Made by a program: the position numbers and the translations under genes
In this document: piece after piece, positions 1 through 7,316 of the stretch
Position numbering within the stretch: position 1 is the first letter of the stretch
Layout: each line of letters starts with the position of its first letter
Source: HXMU1420-2 sp040830545
GTDB taxonomy: Bacteria; Pseudomonadota; Alphaproteobacteria; Rhodobacterales; Rhodobacteraceae
Length of the DNA stretch: 25,091 nucleotides
NCBI GenBank assembly: GCA_040830545.1
Contig: JBFOMB010000161.1
Location: forward strand, 1-25,091
Direction of reading: 5' to 3'
Notes under the pieces: generated by a model
What the model was told of the DNA's origin: nothing
The model's input: the letters and a program-made list of their open reading frames with translations, nothing else
Databases searched by the model: none

Positions 1-517
1 CAGTCAGGATCATGTCGATCATGCGGTATTTGCCGATCATGTCGGACACGCGGATCGTTGCGCCGCCACCGGTGAAGATGCCGCGCTGACCCTCGGGCAG
101 GGCGAAATAGGTGCCCTGATCCATCACCCGCACATGCGCCGCACTGGCCAGTTCCAGACCGCCGCCGACAACCGCGCCCTTCAGCGCTGCGATGATCGGC
201 ACACCGCCATATTCCATCTTGTTGAACGCTTCATGCCAGCGCAGGCAAACATGCATGAAGTCATCCGGGCTGCGATCCGCCTTCCAGTGTTCGACCAGAT
301 CGAGGCCCGCGCAGAAATGATCGCCCTCACCGGCCAGCACCACGGCGCGAACGCCTGCCATGCGCGCACCGCTGAAAAAGCGGATCAGTTCCTCGATGGT
401 CGCGACATCCAGCGCGTTGCGTTTGGTCGGGCGGTTCAGAGTGACGACATAGAGGCCATGCTCACGTTCGGAAATAGCCAGGTTTTCGTAGGTGTCGGGG
501 TTCACAACATCATTCAT
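1..517 (-). CDS. dmdD: Enoyl-CoA hydratase/isomerase (crotonase) family protein, probable methylthioacryloyl-CoA hydratase; 3' end beyond window
   Basis: The first 172 residues of a crotonase-fold protein are visible, beginning MNDVVNPDTYENL; the gene runs off the left edge. The N-terminal LNRPTKRNAL and the CoA-binding FCAGLDL are present. Two acidic residues, Glu122 in GGGLELA and Glu142 in LPEGQRG, sit where the two catalytic glutamates of enoyl-CoA hydratases lie. I recall Glu121 and Glu141 as the catalytic pair of Ruegeria pomeroyi DmdD, so the numbering almost coincides. It starts 22 bp behind an acyl-CoA dehydrogenase on the same strand, the dmdC-dmdD order of the DMSP demethylation pathway, where DmdD hydrates and hydrolyses methylthioacryloyl-CoA to acetaldehyde, methanethiol, CO2 and CoA. 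Crotonase family is certain; the DmdD assignment rests on context and could instead be a general enoyl-CoA hydratase. Confidence 0.75.
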   Translation of the reverse strand, partial: MNDVVNPDTYENLAISEREHGLYVVTLNRPTKRNALDVATIEELIRFFSGARMAGVRAVVLAGEGDHFCAGLDLVEHWKADRSPDDFMHVCLRWHEAFNKMEYGGVPIIAALKGAVVGGGLELASAAHVRVMDQGTYFALPEGQRGIFTGGGATIRVSDMIGKYRMIDMILT

Positions 518-539
518 CGGATTGGTCCTTTCGGGGTCA

Positions 540-2303
540 TCATTCGGGGAAAGCGGCATTCAGCAGACTGTCAGAGCCATGCAGGATACGCGCCTGTTCA
601 GCGGTGCATTCAGGCAGGATGTGCTGGGCGAAAAACAGCGCGGTGGCGATTTTCTGCGTCATGAATTGCGGGTCCTGCCCATCGTTCAAACAGGCCTGCG
701 CAGCCAGCGCGCCCTTGGCCACTTTCCAGCCTGCGGCCAGAGTGCCGGACAGCATCAGAAACGGGACAGAGCCAGCAAAGGCCGCATTGATGTCGCTGCG
801 GCTGTGTTCCAGCATCCAGTCGAGCGAGGTTTCAAACGCCCCGCGCGCCGTGGCCAGCGCCGTGCCAATGGCACGGGCGGTGTCGTCGCCCTGGGCCAGC
901 GCGGCCTCGGTTTCAGCAATCCGCGCGGCAAAGCGGCGAGCGGTTTCACCGCCGTCGCGCATCACCTTGCGGCCCAACAGGTCGTTGGCCTGAATGGCGG
1001 TTGTGCCCTCGTAGATCGGCAGGATGCGCGCATCGCGGTAATGCTGTGCCGCGCCGGTTTCTTCGATAAAGCCCATACCGCCATGGATCTGCACACCCAG
1101 CGAAGCGACCTCGACCGCGCGTTCCGAACAGAAGCCCTTGACCAACGGCACCATGAATTCTGCCAGCGCCATGGTCGCCTTGTCATCCTGATGATGCGCA
1201 ATGTCCAACAACCCCGCCGTGGCCGCCGCCATGGCGCGTCCGCCCTCGGTCAGGCTGCGCATCCGCAACAGCATCCGGCGAACGTCGGGGTGTTTGATGA
1301 TCGCCACTGCGTCCTTGGCCGAGCCGTCAACCGGGCGGCTTTGCACACGGTCGCGCGCATAGGCCAACGCGCGCTGATAGGCCCGGTCGGCCGTTGCGAT
1401 GCCCTGCACACCAACAGCGAAACGGGCGGCGTTCATCATGACGAACATGTACTCCAGCCCGCGATTTTCCTGTCCAATCAGGAACCCGGTGGCGTCCTTG
1501 TATTCCAGCACGGCGGTCGGGCTGGCGCGCACGCCCAGCTTGTGTTCGATGCTGACGCAGTTGACGGCGTTTTCCGCGCCCGGCGTGCCATCGGCATCGA
1601 CCAGTTTCTGCGGCACGATGAACAGGCTCAGCCCCTTGGGGCCCTTCGGCGCATTCGGGGTACGGGCCAGAACCAGATGGATGATGTTTTCCGTCAGGTC
1701 ATGCGCGCCATAGGTGATGAAAATCTTGGTCCCCGACACGCCATAGGTGCCGTCAGCCCGTTCCACCGCCTTGGTTGCGACGCGGCCCAGATCGCTGCCG
1801 GCCTGCGGTTCGGTCAGGTTCATCGTGCCCGACCAGCGGCCAGCAATCAGCGGTTCCAGATACGTGGCCTTCTGCGCGTCCGATCCGGTCAGCAACAGCG
1901 CCTCGATCGCGCCATCCGTCAGCAGCGGGCACAGGCCAAAGCTCATGTCTGCGGCATTCAACATCTCGACCCCCGCCGCGCCGACCACGCGGGGCAGGCC
2001 CATGCCACCAAATTCCGGCGGGTGTGTCAGCGCCTGCCAGCCCATATCGACAAACTGCTCATAGGCCCGCGCGTCGCCCTCGGGCATGGTCACGCGGCCA
2101 TTATCGAACTGCGCGCCCAGCTCGTCCCCCACATGGGACAGCGGCGCGATCTGCTCGCTGCAGAACCGCGCGAACCCTTCCAGCGCCGCGTCGATGTCGG
2201 ACAGGTCGAAATCGGCATAGACCTCCATCACGGACACCTGATCCCAATGGGACAGGTGTTCGACGCAGAACATCAGATCCTGTACGGGCGGATGGTAGGA
2301 CAT
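540..2303 (-). CDS. dmdC: Acyl-CoA dehydrogenase, probable 3-methylmercaptopropionyl-CoA dehydrogenase
   Basis: This 587-residue flavoprotein belongs to the long acyl-CoA dehydrogenase subgroup, with an extra N-terminal segment (MSYHPPVQDLMFCVEHL, the acyl-CoA_DH_N type) and an extra C-terminal domain after about residue 450. The core holds the FAD/substrate loop around residues 160-175 (MNLTEPQAGSDLG) and the catalytic base Glu432 in PIYEGTTAIQ. DmdC of Ruegeria has this size and, as I recall, its base near residue 435. It would oxidise 3-methylmercaptopropionyl-CoA to methylthioacryloyl-CoA, feeding the hydratase encoded 22 bp downstream. A GAGGGAA ribosome site precedes the ATG. An AraC-type gene is divergent, 116 bp away. 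The family is sure; DmdC rather than another FadE paralogue is probable, since roseobacters carry several close paralogues. Confidence 0.78.
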   Translation of the reverse strand: MSYHPPVQDLMFCVEHLSHWDQVSVMEVYADFDLSDIDAALEGFARFCSEQIAPLSHVGDELGAQFDNGRVTMPEGDARAYEQFVDMGWQALTHPPEFGGMGLPRVVGAAGVEMLNAADMSFGLCPLLTDGAIEALLLTGSDAQKATYLEPLIAGRWSGTMNLTEPQAGSDLGRVATKAVERADGTYGVSGTKIFITYGAHDLTENIIHLVLARTPNAPKGPKGLSLFIVPQKLVDADGTPGAENAVNCVSIEHKLGVRASPTAVLEYKDATGFLIGQENRGLEYMFVMMNAARFAVGVQGIATADRAYQRALAYARDRVQSRPVDGSAKDAVAIIKHPDVRRMLLRMRSLTEGGRAMAAATAGLLDIAHHQDDKATMALAEFMVPLVKGFCSERAVEVASLGVQIHGGMGFIEETGAAQHYRDARILPIYEGTTAIQANDLLGRKVMRDGGETARRFAARIAETEAALAQGDDTARAIGTALATARGAFETSLDWMLEHSRSDINAAFAGSVPFLMLSGTLAAGWKVAKGALAAQACLNDGQDPQFMTQKIATALFFAQHILPECTAEQARILHGSDSLLNAAFPE

Positions 2304-2419
2304 TCGGGTTCCCTCGCAGACGACTGTTTGTTTGCGTCACATAGACCCCGATAGGCTTGCGGATAAGCTCATCTTTCGTCAGTGTTGTATCATATTACGC
2401 CAAAATCGGGATACGAACG

Positions 2420-3433
2420 ATGTCGGTCCATGATCCTGTTTCCCTGACCACCGTATCCGCTGCATTCATTCAGGACTGGCTGAATGCGCTGGAATCGCGC
2501 TGTTCGCCGGGGGTTATGGCGTCACTCCTGAACCGCGCCGGGTTGCAGGCCGCGCCAATGAGCCGGACCCAGCGCGTTACGCTGGACGAGATCACGCAAC
2601 TGTACCAACTGGCCGCGCTGGAGACCGGGGACGAGATGATGGGGCTGTGGAGCCGCCCGATCCGTGCGCGGGCCTTGCAGCATCTGGTTACGGTGCAACG
2701 CGAGGCGGGCAGTCTGCCCTCAGCCCTCTATCGGTTTTCGACATACTGGAACCTGCTGCTGGACGATTTCCGGCTGGATTTGCACGATGCGGAGGACGCC
2801 GTGGAACTGGCCCTGATCCCATACGCGCCCGACACGCCCCAACAGCGGTTCGGCCATATGTTGCTGCTGAAACTGGCGCATGGACTACAGTCCTGGCTGG
2901 CCGGGTCGGAAATGCCGGTGAAACAGGTGCGGTTTGCCTTCGCGCGCCCGGATTTCGCCGCTGATTACGCGGTGGTCTTCCCCTGCCCCGTGCAGTTTGA
3001 CGCGGCCCAGACCAGCATCCTGTTTGACCCGCAGGCCTTCACACGCCCGGTCACGCGCACGCAGGCCGAGGCGTCGCTGTTCCTGGAACGCGCGCCGCTG
3101 GACTGGATTTTCACCGGATCGCGCATTCACACCCACAGCCTGCGGGTGCGCGCGTTTCTGTATGGTGAGACGTGGCAGACCTGCCAACTGCCCGACGCCG
3201 CACGCGCCTTGCAGATGACAGCACGTACCCTGAACCGGCGGCTGAGCGAGGAAGGCACGTCGTTTCAGGACATCAAGGACGCGCTGCGCCGCGACATTGC
3301 CATCCGCGCATTACAACAGGGCACGGACAGCATCGAACAGATCGCCTTTGACACCGGGTTTTCGGCCCCCGCGAATTTTCATCGGGCGTTTCGCAAATGG
3401 ACGAACCGAACGCCGGGATCGTATCGGAGTTGA
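2420..3433 (+). CDS. AraC-family transcriptional regulator (Arabinose_bd / OruR-like N-terminus)
   Basis: The protein has 337 residues from the ATG at 2420 (MSVHDPVSLTTVSAAF); an in-frame upstream ATG at 2357 would add 21 residues that do not look like the family start. Residues up to about 225 match the ligand-sensing N-terminal domain of OruR/ArgR-type AraC proteins. The C-terminus carries two helix-turn-helix units: MTARTLNRRLSEEGTSF, then IAFDTGFSAPANFHRAFRKW with the closing GSYRS. It is transcribed away from dmdC. Such divergently placed AraC proteins commonly control the facing operon, so it may govern the dmdC-dmdD genes; this is inference from position only. No clear operator repeats were recognised in the 116 bp between the starts. 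Confidence 0.85.
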   Translation: MSVHDPVSLTTVSAAFIQDWLNALESRCSPGVMASLLNRAGLQAAPMSRTQRVTLDEITQLYQLAALETGDEMMGLWSRPIRARALQHLVTVQREAGSLPSALYRFSTYWNLLLDDFRLDLHDAEDAVELALIPYAPDTPQQRFGHMLLLKLAHGLQSWLAGSEMPVKQVRFAFARPDFAADYAVVFPCPVQFDAAQTSILFDPQAFTRPVTRTQAEASLFLERAPLDWIFTGSRIHTHSLRVRAFLYGETWQTCQLPDAARALQMTARTLNRRLSEEGTSFQDIKDALRRDIAIRALQQGTDSIEQIAFDTGFSAPANFHRAFRKWTNRTPGSYRS

Positions 3434-3521
3434 AAGGAGTCTCCTTGCAGGTGCAGGTCATCCGGTCGTCGTGACAAGTGCGTTCGTAGCGGCGGCCAAC
3501 AGTTTACCCAACCGACCGAAA

Positions 3522-3550
3522 CAAAAAAGCAGCGCCCGAAAGAGCGCTGC
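3522..3550 (-). terminator. Rho-independent terminator facing the hydrolase gene
   Basis: Read on the minus strand, a perfect 7-bp stem GCAGCGC/GCGCTGC with an 8-nt loop (TCTTTCGG) is followed by TTTTTTG. It would end minus-strand transcripts arriving from the hydrolase (last base 3670). It lies 4 bp from the plus-strand terminator, so the two close a convergent gene pair. Confidence 0.85.
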
Positions 3551-3554
3551 CACA

Positions 3555-3578
3555 GGTTCCCTGCGGGGAACCGTTTTT
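3555..3578 (+). terminator. Rho-independent terminator of the AraC gene
   Basis: A perfect 7-bp stem GGTTCCC/GGGAACC with a TGCG loop is followed directly by GTTTTT, about 120 bp beyond the AraC stop. It terminates plus-strand transcription. Confidence 0.85.
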
Positions 3579-3669
3579 GAATTGGGAAACGGGGCCATTC
3601 GCGGGATTGATGCGGTTGCCCCGCAATGTGGAGGACGAAAGGCGAAAAGGTCACCTTCCCCCAGTTCGG

Positions 3670-4601
3670 TTAGGCGTTGAAGAACTCTGCCACCGCATCA
3701 CACGACGTTTTCACGGCTTCTGGCTTCCAATAAAAGTCAACGTGGCTGAATTCGTCGAACGCCCGAACATCCGGGTTGTTTGTCAGCCGGTCGATGAAGT
3801 TGGTCGAACAGATCGCCGTCGCTGCGTTGGGCCCGTAGATCACCATCGTTGGCTGTGTGATCTTGTCTGCGTAGTGCTCGCCAATCGAAATCAGGGACTC
3901 CATCGGCTGGTCGCCGATGTGTTCGTTGGTGAAGTTCTTGACCTTTCCAGGGCCGGCAACACCATCTTTGCCGTAGTAGTTATAGGTGTCGTCTGACATC
4001 GGAATGCCAATGGCATTGAATTCTTCGCGCGTCATGCTGTCGTCCAGCACGTTCGGCCAGCAATAATCTGCTTCGCCAGTTTCATACATCTTCTGCTTTG
4101 ACGCATTTGCAGCTGCGATCACTTGATCGGCAATGCCACGATCACCCCACTGGAACGCATCGGCTGCCATCATGCCAGAAACAGTCGCGATTTTCTGAAT
4201 CCGATGATCTGTGACCGAAGCCGAAGCGATGATCGAACCGCCCTGGCAAACACCCAGACCATAGATCACTTCGACGAAGGGCAGGGTGCCAAGATAGGAC
4301 ACCGCGTCCCATGTGTTTTCGATCAGACGGAACATGTAGCGCGACTTTTTGACCTCGCCCGGCAGCGCAGGGCTGTCGCCCATGCCCAGTAGTCAAAGCC
4401 CAGATAGATGAAGCCCCGGGCCGCCATTTCGGGGCCGTAGGTCGCCGGGATCTGACCCTTGACCTGCGGGAAGGGGCTGGCACCGACGATGGCTTTGTAT
4501 TTATTGTCCGGATCGAAGCCTTCGGGCAGGTATAGGTCGCCTGCCAGCTCCACGCCAAACGATTTGAAGGTGACAGAGTTTTTGCCAGTGGTGAGGGTCA
4601 T
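3670..4601 (-). pseudogene. Cys-nucleophile alpha/beta hydrolase (dienelactone hydrolase/YcjY-like), broken by a one-base frameshift
   Basis: Two overlapping reading frames make one hydrolase of about 310 residues once a base is restored. The N-terminal part from the ATG at 4601 (MTLTTGKNSVTFKSF, preceded by AAGGA) reads to GFDYW near 4386. The rest begins MGDSPALPGEV at 4383. Adding a G to the GGG run at 4385-4387 would read DYWGMGDS, a typical strand-loop of this family. Downstream are the nucleophile elbow GLGVCQGGS, with Cys as in dienelactone hydrolases, and the catalytic His in FSHVDFYWKPEAV. It is divergent from a TetR gene with shared operators, so it is probably that regulator's target. 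Either a genuine recent pseudogene or a homopolymer sequencing error; the clean sequence on both sides fits either. Its base composition looks lower in G+C than neighbouring genes. Confidence 0.8.
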
Positions 4602-4629
4602 TGCTGTAGTCCTTGTATGAGGTTGCAAA

Positions 4630-4649
4630 TGTAAAATCACAATTTTACA
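4630..4649. promoter_or_regulatory. Predicted TetR operator 1 (TGTAAA-N8-TTTACA)
   Basis: A perfect inverted repeat, TGTAAAAT-caca-ATTTTACA, lies 28 bp upstream of the hydrolase start, in the region shared by the hydrolase and the tetR gene. The same 6-N8-6 pattern recurs at 4671-4690. Confidence 0.8.
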
Positions 4650-4670
4650 ATTAGGGTGAGCACAGCGAGA

Positions 4671-4690
4671 TGTAAAGGCTTCGTTTTACA
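4671..4690. promoter_or_regulatory. Predicted TetR operator 2 (TGTAAA-N8-TTTACA), abutting the tetR start
   Basis: TGTAAA and TTTACA arms are separated by 8 bp, the same geometry as the site at 4630-4649. The two centres are 41 bp apart, close to four helical turns. The site ends three bases before the tetR ATG, which has no visible ribosome site, suggesting tight autorepression and possibly a leaderless or very short-leader transcript. Confidence 0.8.
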
Positions 4691-4693
4691 CTT

Positions 4694-5296
4694 ATGAGAA
4701 AAACCACACAACTCTCAGAATCAAAACGCGAAAATATTGTGACAGCTGCGATTCTGGAGTTCCGCGAGCAGGGCTTCCTAGGGGCCAACATGACCCGAAT
4801 CGCCAAACGTGCTGATGTTTCGAGTCGCACGCTCTACAAACATTTCGAAAGCAAGGACGCGTTGTTCAGCGAGATTTCCGACATCATGATCGAGCGAAAT
4901 CACTGCATGGAACCGGTGCCTTATGACCCGCAACGCGATTTCGCTGAACAACTGAAGGACGCCCTGTGGCGTTACATGGACGTCATTACGGATGAAACGG
5001 CCATTGGATTGAACCGCATGGTTCTGTCAGAACTCATCCGAGACCTGGATCGGTCGCGGAAGTTCTTTGCAGAGACGGAAACGCACGACTACCCGATCAA
5101 ACGGTTGATCGCAGAGGCCATGGAAGCCGGCGTGATCCACAAAGAGGATCCCGCCTATGCCACGGATCAGCTTTTGGGCTTGGTCAAGAGCTTTTTGTAT
5201 TGGCCCGAGTTCTTCCTGGGCCAAGGCAACAGGTCAAAGAAGGTCATGGATGATTGTGTCGCATTATTCCTGGCGTATTACGACCGCGACAGGTGA
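4694..5296 (+). CDS. TetR/AcrR-family transcriptional regulator
   Basis: The protein has 200 residues. Residues about 10-57 form the TetR_N helix-turn-helix: ENIVTAAILEFREQGFLGA, then MTRIAKRADVSSRTLYKHFESKDALFSE. The remainder is a helical ligand/dimer domain of the AefR-like type (DITDETAIGLNRMVLSEL region), which shows no recognisable ligand signature. It is divergent from the Cys alpha/beta hydrolase gene, and two matching palindromes fill the 92 bp between the starts, so it probably represses both itself and the hydrolase in response to an ester or lactone type substrate (inference). The gene appears less G+C-rich than its neighbours, as does the hydrolase, so the pair may have been acquired together. 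Confidence 0.9.
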   Translation: MRKTTQLSESKRENIVTAAILEFREQGFLGANMTRIAKRADVSSRTLYKHFESKDALFSEISDIMIERNHCMEPVPYDPQRDFAEQLKDALWRYMDVITDETAIGLNRMVLSELIRDLDRSRKFFAETETHDYPIKRLIAEAMEAGVIHKEDPAYATDQLLGLVKSFLYWPEFFLGQGNRSKKVMDDCVALFLAYYDRDR

Positions 5297-5358
5297 CGAC
5301 CCATGACACTCGTCGGGTTCGTGTTGCATTTGGTCCATGCGATGAAAGGTGAAACCGT

Positions 5359-6150
5359 TCAGGACACCGCGCGCCCATAAAACCCGATCTGTTCCTCTGC
5401 CGTGAACGCGACGCCCGGTTCTTCGTAGTACGAGAAGATGGCGATCACACGTTCGGTCGGGCCGTCCACGGGAATGACCCGGTGCGGGGTGTTCACGCCG
5501 CGAAAGACGTTTAGCGCACCGGGTTCCGGCATGATCCGCCGGATCTCGGGGTCGGTGCCGTTCAGCACCGCCGCGACACCGTCATAATTCTGATCCTCAG
5601 GCGTGCGCAGGTCCTTGCGGTACTCCAACTGGCCGCCGATCTCGGGCGCCTGCAGCAGGATCGTCGTGGTGAATTCAGAGCGGTCAAAGTGCCAGTTCAA
5701 CCCCTCGCCCGCGCGCGTGGCCTGTACGATGACCCGCGCCATGGCATCATCCATCGGGTAGAGGTGATCCTTGCCCATGGTCGCGGCCAGAAAATCCGCG
5801 AAAGGCGGCCATTCATAGACTTCGATGACCGGGTTACCGTCCAGCTGATCGCCGGTCAGCGTGTGGTTGATCGTCTGGCGCTTGGCCATGGCCGGGTGTG
5901 TGTCGTCGATCCCGGGCATCTCGTCCTTGAAGTAGATGTTGTGTTCCCGCGCATGAAGAAAAGACTCGGCGTCCATTTTGGGTTTCACTGCATCCGCAGC
6001 AGATTGCGCAACACCGGGTTGAAAAAAGCCGGGTAGGTTGAACATGCCGTCCGCTTCGATGTCAGCACGGCACTTTGCAACCAGGGTTGTGTATTCCGGG
6101 CTGTCCGGGCGATCCAGCGGGTAGGTGTCCAGGTTCAACAGATGCTTCAT
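5359..6150 (-). CDS. 2-oxoglutarate/Fe(II)-dependent oxygenase, HalD/BesD-like
   Basis: The 263-residue protein starts at the ATG at 6150 (MKHLLNLDTYPLDRPDSPEY), chosen because AAGGAGG lies just upstream; an ATG at 6183 has no such site. The iron facial triad is visible as His154-x-Asp156 in LNWHFDRSEFT and His223 in NTPHRVIPV, with Arg234 in PTERVIAIFSYYE placed to bind 2-oxoglutarate. The motifs VYEWPPF, LLQAPEIGGQLEYRKDLR and LNVFRG match the cupin-like family that includes the amino acid halogenases BesD and HalD. Halogenases have Gly or Ala in place of the triad Asp; here Asp is intact, so hydroxylation is expected, probably of a small amino acid or similar molecule (inference). It is divergent from a GcvA-like LysR gene that may control it. 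Confidence 0.85.
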   Translation of the reverse strand: MKHLLNLDTYPLDRPDSPEYTTLVAKCRADIEADGMFNLPGFFQPGVAQSAADAVKPKMDAESFLHAREHNIYFKDEMPGIDDTHPAMAKRQTINHTLTGDQLDGNPVIEVYEWPPFADFLAATMGKDHLYPMDDAMARVIVQATRAGEGLNWHFDRSEFTTTILLQAPEIGGQLEYRKDLRTPEDQNYDGVAAVLNGTDPEIRRIMPEPGALNVFRGVNTPHRVIPVDGPTERVIAIFSYYEEPGVAFTAEEQIGFYGRAVS

Positions 6151-6243
6151 AGTGTGGCCTCCTTGTCCCTCCATCAAACGCAAATCATGGACAAGACCAA
6201 CCAGGAAAATTATTAGGTATCACAAGTTTTATTTTGGGGTAAC

Positions 6244-7131
6244 GTGCACAACCTCCCTCCTCTGACGGCCTTGCGGGCTTTCGAAGCGGCATCCAGATGC
6301 GGCAGTTTCGTGCTGGCGGGTCAGGAACTGGGCGTCAGTTCCGCCGCTGTCAGCCTGCAGATCAAAAGCCTTGAGGATCATCTGGGCAAAAAGCTGTTCC
6401 TGCGCAAAGGCAACCGGATTTCCCTGACCGACGCTGGCGAGATGATGTACCCCAAGCTGGCCGAGGCGTTCCATGCCCTGTCCGACGCGGTTCAGGTGGC
6501 GCGGGACGAACGACCGGGGCGGCGATTGGTGGTCAGCGTTCTGCCTGCGCTGTCCGAGCTATGGTTTCTGGACAAGGCGCTGGCGTTTCGCGCGGAGACC
6601 GGTATCGCGCTGGACATACGGGTGCAGGATGATCCGGTGGACTTCGAGCGGGATGCGATTGATGTCCGTCTGACCTATGGGTCGGCGATCTATGCCGGAC
6701 ATGTCGAAACACCGCTGTTTTCGGACGTTGCGGTGCCGGTGTGTTCGCCTGCGTTTTGGGAACAGTATGGCGATGCGCAGGGGATGTTGTGCAATGTTCC
6801 GGATGCAAAGCTGTTCCACAACAACTGGGGTACAAGTTACGCCAGCGAACCGCTGTGGCGCGACTGGCGTGTCGCGGCGGGGTGGACAGACACGCCATGG
6901 ACCGACCCGGGCCTGCGCCTGAACGATTTGACTCTGGCGATTGCCATGGCCTGTCGCGGGGCAGGGGTGGCGCTGGCCCCATCGGTTCTGGTGCAGTCGC
7001 CGGTTGCGTCGGGGGCGCTGATCATGCCCAGCCCAACGCACCTGCCGATGAAGAAGGATTATGTCTGTGTGGTCCCGGTGTCCCGGCAGGAAACGTCAAT
7101 GGTCAGGTTGTTTCTAAAGGCTATTTGTTGA
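6244..7131 (+). CDS. LysR-family transcriptional regulator (GcvA-like)
   Basis: The 295-residue protein is read from a GTG at 6244 (HNLPPLTALRAFEAASRCGSF); no in-frame ATG fits and a GGGG sits seven bases upstream. Residues 1-62 form the winged helix-turn-helix (AGQELGVSSAAVSLQIKSLEDHLGKKLFLR, then ISLTDAGE), followed by the LysR substrate-binding domain with VSVLPALSELWFLDKALAFR and, near the end, LNDLTLAIAMACRGAGVALAPSVL, all typical of GcvA-type activators. It diverges from the 2-oxoglutarate oxygenase with 93 bp between the starts. LysR proteins usually regulate the divergent gene, so it is the likely regulator of the oxygenase, responding perhaps to its substrate. An AT-rich stretch at about 6205-6237 (AAAATTATTAGG and ATTTT) may hold the binding site, but I could not define it. 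Confidence 0.9.
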   Translation: MHNLPPLTALRAFEAASRCGSFVLAGQELGVSSAAVSLQIKSLEDHLGKKLFLRKGNRISLTDAGEMMYPKLAEAFHALSDAVQVARDERPGRRLVVSVLPALSELWFLDKALAFRAETGIALDIRVQDDPVDFERDAIDVRLTYGSAIYAGHVETPLFSDVAVPVCSPAFWEQYGDAQGMLCNVPDAKLFHNNWGTSYASEPLWRDWRVAAGWTDTPWTDPGLRLNDLTLAIAMACRGAGVALAPSVLVQSPVASGALIMPSPTHLPMKKDYVCVVPVSRQETSMVRLFLKAIC

Positions 7132-7316
7132 AGCGGTGGCACTGCAAATGGGTGAGCCAACGTTGAGAATGCCAGACCCGGCAAATTGCGCCAAACGCGC
7201 CCGACGCCCCGAAACCTTGACCGGCGGACCATTTTTGACGGCTAAATGCCTCAAGTCTGTCGAATTGGTATCGTAAACACAGAGTTTCTTGAGGCAAAAC
7301 AGAGAGCACGAAAGGC

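Noticed and set aside
492..2354. A 620-codon plus-strand open frame antisense to the DmdC-like gene
   Set aside because: Its translation is low-complexity, rich in Arg, His, Gln and Ala with no recognisable domain, while the opposite strand encodes a complete acyl-CoA dehydrogenase. It is a high-G+C shadow frame.
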